Source of the DNA: Mytilus trossulus | Taxonomy: Eukaryota; Mollusca; Bivalvia; Mytilida; Mytilidae | NCBI RefSeq assembly: GCF_036588685.1 | Contig: NC_086374.1 | Coordinates: forward strand, 24,234,886 to 24,298,885 | Direction: 5' to 3' | DNA length: 64,000 bases | In this document: one piece after another, positions 45,706 through 55,600 of the stretch | How the letters are laid out: each line of letters opens with the position of its first letter | Position numbering within the stretch: the stretch's first letter is position 1 | Notes under the pieces: model-generated | What the model saw: only the letters and a program-made list of their open reading frames with translations | Databases searched by the model: none | Told to the model about the DNA's origin: nothing | Translations under genes and position numbers: made by a program

Positions 45706-45818
45706 ATGTTTGCAGACTTGCTGTTTCAGATAAAGTTTGGGTATCTGTGACGAACGCAGCTAATGTCAATAAATTGTATCGCATTAGAAGTTTGAACAGA
45801 TTAACAGTTTTAAACTAA
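45706..45818 (+). pseudogene. TNF-ligand-like copy 5, 3' remnant
   Basis: Keeps only the last ectodomain residues, from DVCRLAVSDKVWVSV to RSLNRLTVL. A one-base deletion in the final A-run gives an early stop. The 3' flank continues as in the other copies. The open frame that runs into it from 45603 is filler and not a new gene. Confidence 0.85.
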
Positions 45819-46149
45819 AATAATACAAATTGTACATAATAGTTGATTAAATGATTGAAAATGCAAGAAATTATTTTTGTTCATGCTAATTTTTTTTATA
45901 TTATGTATGTTTTTCACTGGAAAGGGTTATTAAAAATGTTTAACTTCGATTCCGTTGAAAATTCAGGTCTTGCAATTCGACAACTTTTACTATCGCACGT
46001 GGTCATTATTGTCAATTAAGCAAGCAACAATCAATCAGATAATCAAAATTGAAGGATCAGCTAAAAGCGTAAATTGATTCATATTTTAGAAATATACCAA
46101 TCAGTATATTTTTTCCTCACAAAGTTGTACAAAGTCTATTTGTCTTATA

Positions 46150-46985
46150 AAACTGAACGAAATTTTCTTCCTCTTTGTCATCTTCCCTTGATGTGCTTTT
46201 CTGTTGTCTTCTCGTAAGGATGTATTCTTTTAACGATTCAGTCTTGTTGAAATCTCGTTCTGGAATTATTTACAAAACGATACAGTGCAAAAGATCAATA
46301 AATTTTTAAAATATTATTAGCAAATAAAACTCTGTGAAAAAAATGTGTATTTACAATGTCTTTTTTTGAATAGTTTTTGAGTAATCCAGTTTTCAAATTT
46401 TACGACCAATCAAGTTAGTCTTTTAAGCCAAAATTAAAAAAACAATGGCGAGGGGTACACATTTTACAAGAATCATTTACATCCCATATCATTTCCGTCT
46501 TTTGAAATTTCTTAGATATGATTTTTTTTAATCATTTATAACAAAAAAGTTGAAATAATATGCATTTTGTTCTAGAAACTGTGGAAAAATCACAAACTTA
46601 CAAAATTGGCAACATGGTAAATTTGACACAAAAAAAAGGCATCAAATATGATAAAACATTCGTATATTAACACCCACTTATAGTTTTTGTTAAGTTAGAT
46701 TTATTCAGATTAGTCCTCTTCATCTTTATTGAAAGTATGGAAATAAAGAGTGCACCACCATATGATTTTTTCTTCACCAATCATTTTTTTACAGTCTTAT
46801 AAACCCCAAAATCAGGTTTGAAAAAAGGTTTAATTCTAGAAATGTTTGACTCCTCAGAGGTGAACATCCTTAAGGTGTTTACAGATATATTTCATATTTC
46901 ATTGAATGCAATATATTCATTAACAAAAAATACTTTTTATCAAAGGGATAAAGGTATTAAAAAGTGACAAAGCCTTTCCCTGATT
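46150..46985. other. No recognisable gene
   Basis: Sequence interrupting the fifth unit. Only short incidental frames are seen. Confidence 0.4.
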
Positions 46986-47129
46986 TAATTTAAAATATAA
47001 GAACATGTTGTGGTAGTGTTATTCCAAGTGACCTCTTTACAGCCGGTGGTCAATCCTCCTCTTTTTGACGTAGTACTTAGATTTTGGCTGAAATCTATAT
47101 AAAATGGACGTGTATTTCAATAAACTATT

Positions 47130-48000
47130 GGCAATCCTATTGGAACGCATTGTGCCTCTCTTCTTGCCGACTTGTTTTTTTTTTATCATTAAGAGGTTAG
47201 CAATATCCTTTAACTCTACTTTCCCCTCTAGATGGTGTTCTTTCACTAGATAGGTCAAAATTTGGTGACTATGTCAAACGCATCTATCTCATTGAACCAG
47301 ATATACAGAATACAACAGATACAGTTAAATCGGCCTCATATCTTGACTTACATCTAGAAATTGACAATGGGGGTCGATTGAAAACAAAACTTTATGACAA
47401 AAGCGATGATTTCAGCTTTCCAATTGTAAACTTTCCATTTCTAAATAGCAACATTCAGCAGCAACTGTATACGGAGTATATATCTCTCAAATGAAACGAT
47501 ATGCCCGTGCTTGCATTTTCTCTCATGATTTTCTTTATAGAGGGTTGTTGCTCACAAGGAAGCTATTAAATCAAGAGTTCCAAATGGCGAAGTTGAAATC
47601 ATCCCTTCGTAAATTTTACGGACGCCATCACGAGTTGGTTGACTGTTATGGAATAACCGTTTTACAAATGATATCGGATATGTTACTTTCGTCGTAACTA
47701 CAATCCCCTACCCTTTCATGAATTAGACCTACCGAATTAGACTATTAATCGGATTTGTAATCACATATGCAACACGACGGGTGCCACATGTGGAGCAGGA
47801 TCTGCTTACCCTTCCGGAGCACCTGATATTACCCCTAGTTTTTGATGGGGTTCGTGTTGTTTATTCTTTAGTTTTCAATGTTGTGTTATGTGTACTCTTT
47901 TTTGTCTGTTAGTCCGTTTCATTTTTAGCCATGCCGTTGTCGGTTTATTTTCGATTTATGAGTTTGACTGTCTCTCTGGTATATTTCGTCCTCTTGCATT
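47130..48000 (+). pseudogene. Retroelement reverse transcriptase, C-terminal half and 3' UTR (Penelope-like?)
   Basis: Plus-strand frames give NPIGTHCAPLLADLF, an RT palm motif, then KFGDYVKRIYLIEPD, SASYLDLHLEIDNGG and TKLYDKSDDFSFPIVNFPF, and, after a frameshift, KRYARAC, RGLLLTRKLLNQEF and SLRKFYGRHHELVD. This order is that of an RT family common in molluscs, which I place tentatively with Penelope-like elements. The region where the catalytic YxDD should lie reads through a frame break and no YxDD is visible. The 3' UTR after 47697 matches 18105-18445 and the minus strand of 58360-58720. Confidence 0.7.
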
Positions 48001-48289
48001 GTATTCTGAAAATCCAATATACTTTGACTTTTTATAATACATTGGACGTTATTGCGTATAACTTACTTAAACAGTACAATACAAGACTGTGTGAATCAAA
48101 ATAAACTATTGCCCTATGAAGATACAGAGAACATCAGCATTATGTTAGCAAGTAGTTGGCATCGAAATTTCAAATGGATCCACAAGATAGAGGCGGCTCT
48201 ATATGTTCTTTACAATATCATTACTGAAGCTCCCATCTTTTCCGAATCAATACATACAGATGATCATATTGATAAAGGAGCTATTTAGT

Positions 48290-48410
48290 TTTAGCTGTCT
48301 TATAAGTATCTTATTTTTATAAGATAAATATTTTTTTTGATGGCCAGCAATTTTTCTTTGTTAATAAATTCACCTTAGCATTATCATTGTCATTTCATTT
48401 CGATACTAAA
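48290..48410 (+). repeat. Resumed gene-unit 3' flank
   Basis: GATGGCCAGCAA and TTCACCTTAGCATTATCATT correspond to TATGGCCAGCAAATTG and the following stretch at 24630-24690 in unit 1. This shows that the preceding 2 kb is an insertion into unit 5. Confidence 0.7.
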
Positions 48411-48412
48411 GC

Positions 48413-49222
48413 CTGAAAATAAAACGGACGCGTAACAAATGCACAACGGACGCACACCAGCTATGAAACGTACGAGAAACAGAAACGTAACGGACAGAAC
48501 GGATGTTGAAGAACATCCAACGGACGAGTACCGCATAAAACAGACACATAACGGAAGCGTACCGGACAAAACGGATGAATAAGATATACGGAAATATTAA
48601 AGGCGACAAGAATAATACATGTAAATCGTATAAATGTTCAAAATGTTTCTGTGTAACTGGTTTTCGTCTGGTCTTCAAAATGCCGCTATATGGCAGTGTC
48701 TGACCTGAATAAGAGCTGCTTGATTGTGAAGACTAGCCATTACTCTAAGAACGATTATGAGTAATAAGAATTCATGAACCTTAAAAATTCTAATTGGTAT
48801 TTCTGACGCGAAATTATTTATTTGGTATTATCGGTTCAGATCCGTTCATCATCCGTTTTATCCTTTATACGTCTGGTAGAAGTCCGTTTCACATTCGTTC
48901 AACGTCCGTTGTATCCGTAAGACGTCCGTTAGAAGTCCGTTGGTGAATTTATCTGCCAGACCTCCAACGGATGTATAACGGTCACGTAGCGGATACAAAA
49001 CGGAAACGAACAAGTACCGTACAAAACGGACGCCTACCTGACGTTCAACTGAAATTTCACCCGTTGGACGTCCGTTTAAAGTTTTAAAAACGCTCAAAAT
49101 TTTCCACAGGACAAAACGGACATGCAGCGTATATGGACGGACGTCTAACGAACATGAACGGATTGAAAAAAAAGTTATCCAATATGCATCCGTTCGAGCT
49201 ATCCGTTAAGGTGTGACCGAGG
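48413..49222. mobile_element. Foldback-like element packed with ACGGAC motifs
   Basis: Dozens of AACGGA(C/T)G motifs run on the plus strand at 48420-48590, on the minus strand at 48840-48950, on the plus strand at 48965-49160 and on the minus strand at 49190-49215. The empty site in other units (GATTCTAAGGTTGATAA) suggests a TAA target duplication. The right end reads, inverted, GGTCACACCTTAACGGAT; the left end lacks this and may be eroded. TAA duplication would suit PIF/Harbinger. Open frames inside come from the motif repeats. Confidence 0.65.
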
Positions 49223-49473
49223 ATTAAGGTTGATAATTTGAATGAATTGTTTCATTACGAATTTGTTGATCTTCATCACAGAAGTGAGTCCATTTACTGG
49301 CAGGACAGCCTGTATAGTGTCTTAAAACAAGTCTCGTATTATTATTGTAGAAATTGATGTATTGTGAGCAAACTGTCGATCATTAAAAAAAGGGAATATA
49401 AACCAAAACAGTTATGATCCTGCAAAGTCCCAAACCTCTCAAAAATACAAAATATAATATCTGGATTAAAAAA

Positions 49474-50750
49474 CTAGAGGCTCTAAAGAGCCTATGTCGC
49501 TTACATTGGCCTATGTGCATATTAAACAAAGGACACAGATGGTTTCATGACAAAATTGTGTTTTGGTGATGTGATAGGTTTGTAGATCTTACTTTACTGA
49601 ATATTATTGTTGCTTACAATTATCTCTATCTATAATGAACTTGGCTCAGTAGCTACAGTGGAAAATGATTTGTAAAAATTTACAAAAATGTACAAAATTT
49701 ATGAAAATTGTTTAAAATTGAGTATAAAGGGAAATAACTCCTTAAGGTGTAAATTGACCATTTAGGTCAGTAGACTTTTTTGTAGGTCTTACTTTGCTGT
49801 ACATTATTGCTGTCTAAAGTTTCTCTCTATTTATAATAATATTCAAGATAATAACCTAAAGCTGCACAATTTTATCAAAATTACCAATTCAGAGGTAGCA
49901 ACCCAACAACGGGTTGTCTGATTGGTCTGATAATTTCAGATATATTTGACCTAATGAACAATGTTATCTACGTCAGATTTGCTCTAAATACTTTGGTTTT
50001 AGACATATGAGCCAAAAACCGCATTTCCCCCTTTGTGCTACTTTTAGCCATATCGGCCATCATGGTTCGCGGGCGAGGTCATCGGATACCTTTTTTAAAC
50101 AAGATACCCTAATGATGATTGTGGACAAGTTTGGTTAAATTTGTCTAAGTGTCTAGTTTCAGAGAAGGAGATTTTTGTAAAAGATTACAAAAATTTACGA
50201 AAATTAATAAAAATTGACAAAGGGCAATAACTCCTTAATGGGTCAACTGACCATTTTGGTCATGTTGACTTATTTGTAGATCTTACTTTGCTGAACATTA
50301 TTGATGTTAACAGTTTATTTCTTTCTATAAAATATTCAAGATAATAACCAAAAACTGCAAAATTTCTTCAAAATGTCCAATTCAGGGACAGCAACCTAAT
50401 AACGGTATGTCCGATTCATCTGAAAATTTCAGGGCAGATAAATCTTGACCTAATAAACAGTTTTACATATGTCAGATTTGCTCTTTATGCTTTGGTTTTA
50501 GAGATGTAAGCCAGAATATACATTTTACCTCTATGTTCTATTTTTAGAAATGACGGCCATCTTGGTTGATTGGCTGGGTCACTGGATACAATTATAAAAC
50601 TAAATAGCAAAATGATGATTGTGGCCAAGTTTGGTTAAATTGGCCAAGTAGTTTCAGAGGAGAAGATTTTTGTAAAAGTTAACGACGACGGACAACGGAC
50701 GCCAAGTGATAAGAAAAGCTCACTTGGCCCTTTGGGCCAGGTGAGCTAAA
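49474..50750 (+). mobile_element. Core-tandem-repeat element with terminal hairpins, family 1
   Basis: The 5' end has a GAGGCTCTAAAGAGCC palindrome followed by TATGTCGC. Two tandem cores of about 495 bp follow (both with CAATAACTCCTTAA-type, AGATAATAACC(T/A)AAA and TTTGGTTTTAGA motifs). Then come GACGACGGACAACGGACGCC and a 3' hairpin AGCTCACTTGGCC/GGCCAGGTGAGCT (50717-50747) followed by AAAAA. It is inserted in gene unit 5. The structure fits bivalve pearl-type or Helentron-type non-autonomous elements. Confidence 0.75.
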
Positions 50751-50754
50751 AAGT

Positions 50755-51890
50755 GGTCTTCTGAATTAATCTATCAGTCAGTGGTCGGTAACACCAAGTA
50801 ATCACTTTGTCTCCTCTTTGTTATAGTATTTATTTTGTTAAGCAATGATATTCAGGAATGATTATGACTGGTGTTTCATAAGTATTTTTTTCCGTTGCGA
50901 TTTTATTTTAAGGGAAGGGTTAAGATCTTTCAAAAAAATAGTTTGATGATGAATAAACTTGAAGGAAACATAGTTTTCTTTAACGGTTATAGTTTGACCG
51001 GTTTGAAACTTTACTTAGTTTCTTAATCTTTGTATGCATGAGAAAAAGAAAAAAAACATAACAAAACATCAACAACAAAAGCACCACTGTCCAGTGTTAA
51101 AGGATAATGAGCGTTTTCAGATATGTATAACCTAGTCACTTCATTCTGTGCCTATAACAAGAAAACATATACTCAAGTAGTTGTCGCTTGTTTTTTTTTC
51201 GATAGAAAAGAATATTGAATTCGTAATAAAAAGAAGCATGTCGTCATTCACAATTAAATAGCCAGTAACATTTTGTAATACACTATCTAATCTATTTTTT
51301 GCAATAACAACTCAAATTATCATGTTTTGATTCCATATTGTTTTTTAATGTATGTGAATGATTTCTCCCACAGAAACTCTCGTGTTACTATGTTTTCAGG
51401 ATGTATAATTAATAAGTAGATCATTCACTTATTAACTACGTTATATATAGAAAAATAACAGTAGCTCCATTGAGAAATTACAATATCTACGTTTTTATTA
51501 ATAATCAATCACAAAGTATGTAATTTGGACGACTGGCGGCATACATTATTGATATTTTATTCCTAATGCAACTAATAGGTTCAATATGAAAACCACATGC
51601 ACAACTGGTATTGTCTTCTATCAAATATAAAATTAAAACTTTATAATTTTAATCTTGGTAATATTTTTTTTTTATTACATTCTGATGGAAAATTTAGAGC
51701 ATAAACACTACCTGGCCCACAGAACCATACAGCTGTGGTCATAATCACTTAACATTTCTAACTTTGGAGAGAGGAAGATGAGTCAAGTGAATTACATCTT
51801 ATAGTGTTCTTTTCAATTGTATAGTTTATCCTTTATTTGGTAACATCCTATACTTCCTGGGTCGGTATGTATACATTCCGCTAATGTATT
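50755..51890 (+). repeat. Last resumed part of gene unit 5
   Basis: CTGAATTAATCTATCAGT, CCACTGTCCAGTGT and GACTGGCGGCATA occur in the same order as in the other units. Homology is lost near 51890. Confidence 0.7.
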
Positions 51891-51894
51891 ATTG

Positions 51895-52340
51895 TGCTAC
51901 GGTATTTTTTTGTATTCTTGTTTTCTATGTTTTTGCTTATGAGATTTGTCTATAGTTAATGTCTAAAGTCTGATAATTTTTTGAAAAAATAAAACGTTTT
52001 GAAGTTGGAATAATTGCAATATTTCAAATTTATGTTGAAGTGGCCACATGACGTCTCAAAATATGCTTACAAAGTATTCAAAATGAAGTCTCCCTTTCAT
52101 GCGAGCCACATTTATACCAAACACACGAACATCAGTTAAACTCGATTAAAATTCTGAGAAAAAGAATAATCAAATCTAAACATGACAGTTAAAAACAATA
52201 TTTTAATAACACTGTAGAAAGTTTAAGGCCTTTAAAATGTTACATTTAGCTAAACAACACATACATCGTTCGGGCAAGTGTTTGTGTAGATATGCCTTCG
52301 TCTGCTCCGCCATATGGAATTCAATTGCTAATTGTAGCTT
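51895..52340 (-). other. Probable 3' UTR and flank of the sushi-domain gene
   Basis: Downstream of the stop on the minus strand. A minus-strand ATTAAA lies at 52202-52207 and could be the polyadenylation signal. Weak evidence. Confidence 0.35.
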
Positions 52341-52341
52341 T

Positions 52342-52637
52342 TCAAGGAATCTCACTATTTTTTTCCTCTTCTGCCATCCAAAGTTTTGGAAACTCTGGAT
52401 GATTTTGTTCCTCACATTTTGTTCCCGGGTTGTCAATACCTGGGCTCCATGTTCCATTTACACATGTTGCGCCACTCGGACCTTTTCTGATAAAACCTGG
52501 GTCACAGATAAAAAGAAGTCTTGTTCCGTGCCTAATTGTTGTTATGTACTTTTGAAATTGAAACTTGCCGTTGTTGACTCTTTTGTAAATTTTACCATTT
52601 TCTAGTGGTGCCGCAACTGCTGGATTTGGACAATAAA
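52342..52637 (-). CDS. Sushi gene terminal exon
   Basis: Acceptor ATATTTTAG before 52637. It codes for a complete CCP with a 20-odd-residue acidic tail (MAEEEKNSEIP). The preceding exon ends in phase 1 and joins as CKE-F-YCPNP. Confidence 0.8.
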
Positions 52638-55600
52638 CTAAAATATATGTAGGAAAGTATATTACCACGCCATTTTAGTGTAGTCTTTTACGAAATAACT
52701 GACATTGTTTTGTTCTTGAGAGAGTTGGCGATGATGACAGATTTTTTTTTCAACTTTTTAAACCTCCCTGTTTTAAATTGTTCTGTTCCAAGTCAGGAAT
52801 ATTGAAGTTGTTTTCTACATTTTTCTGTATGTTGGCGTTTGCTTTTGTTGAGGTTAAGTGTTTCTGTTGTTTCAATGTTTCCCACCTATAATTTATGTGT
52901 TTCCCTCGGTTTAAGTCAGTTTGTCTGATTTGTTTTTCAGTGATTAGTTTGTTAATCGAATAGCCATTGATCAGCGGTATACTACTGTTGTACGTAATTA
53001 CATGTAAGTGAACGAATGTAAGATCTTGATTATAAGCATAAATTGCCAAAACGTTTGTATTTTAAATTGCGTTTTTCTATCTTGACACGTATTTTGGTCA
53101 TCGAACTCTTTTCGAAAACAGTACTTTGTTATATTATCTACATTGTGAAATTTGACGAACAATAAAGATATGGTTTATGGTACTTTTCATGACGATTTTC
53201 ATTACGGTGTGTTAATTCTATTGAACATATTCTTTTCTAGTTTACAACTTTAATATATTAGATCTCGCTATTATAATTGTTGAATGATCTTCTTTACATT
53301 AAATAAGTCTCTTCTTGCATTTCCATACAATATATTTAAGCGATTTGTTTTCAACGATGATGTTTAAGCGCGCTTTTGGTTTGAATTTTCATGGAATTTT
53401 CCCACAAAATTTTTAAGATATGATCATAAATGGCAAATACATTTTAATTATATTTGCATGCATAAATGATTTATATTATCGACACATAGTTTTAACACTC
53501 ACATTCTTTGCATTTAGGAGTTCCACCACTCCAACTTCCGTAAAGACAAATAAGATAGGGCGAGTGGTCCGTAATTCCAAGTAATTGAAAACCATTCCTA
53601 CATATGTATTTAGCCCTGTGATTATGCTTCAATCCTTCAAATATCCTCAATCCATTATCAATGTGTGGCGGTGGACCTTTACACGCAGCTGAAATGAACA
53701 CAGATAATAAACAGTCATGATGAGTAAAAGAACTGTGTTGGAGTGACGTATGAAACAACTGTTAACTTCTATTAATTTCTAGTAATGTTTTACCGTTATA
53801 ATCTATAAATGCCAAAAGTTTGAAAGTATACGAACAAAACTCTATAGATATATAAAAGTCTTTACGATATAATTTAAATAACATCTTAGTTTCTCGTGTA
53901 CAACACTGCTTGGTGCTAGAAGCGTAGAGAACGGTTACCAAGATGTTATTTTACTTATCCAGAAATTTTGATTATTTTAACTAAAAGTTATTTACTTAAT
54001 TGTCTCGGTTCTACTATTAAATTGAAATCGATGAAAAAAATATTACAATCATTTACTGTTCATCCTTTGTTTTATGTGTGCCGTCCTTTGGACATTATTA
54101 TGCAGAAAACTGAATCTGTAAGAAAGGTTATGCATTAAGAAAGAAGTAGAGAAACTGAAATTGATGATTATACCCTATCTCCCTAGGAGGGAATATACTG
54201 TTTTACTTAGTTAGCAAAGGTACCAGGATTATCATTTAGTACGTATGACAAGCGTTTTGTCTACAAAATGCTCATCAGTGCCGCTAATATCAAAATAGTT
54301 ATAAAGCCAAACTAGTACAATGTTGAAGAGCATTAAGGACCAAAAATTCCAAAAAATTATCCCTGTCTTTCGTGATCTACGAATTAAATCTTCCTTTAAT
54401 GCGTCATGAATACAATGTGATACGTGTTCAGATTTAACTGTCATCAACGTCTTGTTTATCGAATACTCAACCATAAATATATTGAGTTATACCAACTTTT
54501 TTCCAAAGAGAACTAAAAGAAGAGCTTCCTGAAATATGCTATGATGCTTCTAGTTTATATGCTATAACGTTGAATTATTCGTCTAAATGCTTCACATTCA
54601 TTTTTTTTACCGCATTTCGAAAATGTCTTTCACATGGATGAAATTCTTGTCACAATTTTGAGGATCTACAAATCAAAAGTTTGATATCAAAATTTATGTG
54701 AACATGGAATACCGTTGGATGCTTGTTTACATGCATTGCTATTCACCGTTTACTTATCGAATATGTTAAACAAGAGAATCATCAGTAAGCAGTAGCTCGC
54801 AGTTGTTCCATTTTTTTTTATCAGTTGGTATATTACCAGGTGTGCATTTAGCTCGAGACGTCCAAGTGCCGTTGTTACATCGCACTGGTCTAGTGTCATC
54901 AGGAACTAATCCTGATTTACACTGATAGTTTAGAATAATCCCATGACGGGCCCAAACACCCTCTCGTTGGTCCGGTTGTCCATTCAAAGTTGCATCTGGT
55001 ATACTAGGAATAAGACACTGTCCTGAAAAATATTTCATGATTTACTAGTTATCTGAGATGTTAAATTTAAAGATGAAACTTTGTTCCTCTGTATTGGATG
55101 ATCTCATCTGTACATTTTTTGTCGGTTCTCGTCTCAAAAATTTTAGAATGTTTGTTTTGAATAAGACCTTATTAGAAAATGCATGATTGGTTGATATCCA
55201 GTATATATTTCCTAAATGTTAAGGTTTATTAACGTTATTATGCACTAATATGTAATTTTTGGAAATTTCAAACTGTTATGCCCTTCATTCCATCTTCTAC
55301 TGTTTGACCATACTTTTTGGACCTTTTGGATTATAGCTCTTCATCCTTTATATAAGCTTTGGATTTCAAATATTTTGGCCACGAGCATCACTGAAGAGAC
55401 ATGTTTTGTCGAAATGCGCATCTGGTGCGACAAAATTGGTACCGTTGATTTTATTATTGTCTAAAATACGTTTATCTATTTTAGCCAATTTAAGACTAAC
55501 TAAGAATGTTCCCTTGTTGGTGTTCATTTTAAAGCAACATTCTACGTTGCGGAAGTGATATTAATAAATAATAGACGTTATCAAGGACCGAATTGGATGA

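Larger units (their letters stand above)
21550..51890 (+). repeat. Tandem segmental duplication: five units with TNF-like gene copies
   Basis: Gene, 3' flank, intergenic blocks and promoter recur in the same order. Coding ends fall at 24167, 30442/30568, 36405, 42576 and 45818. Unit lengths of roughly 5.8-6.4 kb differ by insertions. The 25.3-29.8 kb segment is nearly the same as 37.4-41.8 kb, including a shared 2.1-kb insertion absent from the intergenic stretch between copies 2 and 3. This points to duplication of a two-gene block. The last unit is broken by insertions at 46.15-48.3, 48.41-49.22 and 49.47-50.75 kb and its homology fades near 51.89 kb. Confidence 0.85.

Noticed and set aside
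48052..48288. 78-codon plus-strand frame
   Set aside because: No recognisable domain, no ATG-based start with support, and it lies in insertion sequence within unit 5.
48406..49097. Two minus-strand frames of 79-90 codons
   Set aside because: They come from the ACGGAC motif array and consist of repeated short peptides.
52203..52605. Plus- and minus-strand frames overlapping the last sushi exon
   Set aside because: Shadow frames; the CCP cysteine pattern is present only in the chosen frame.
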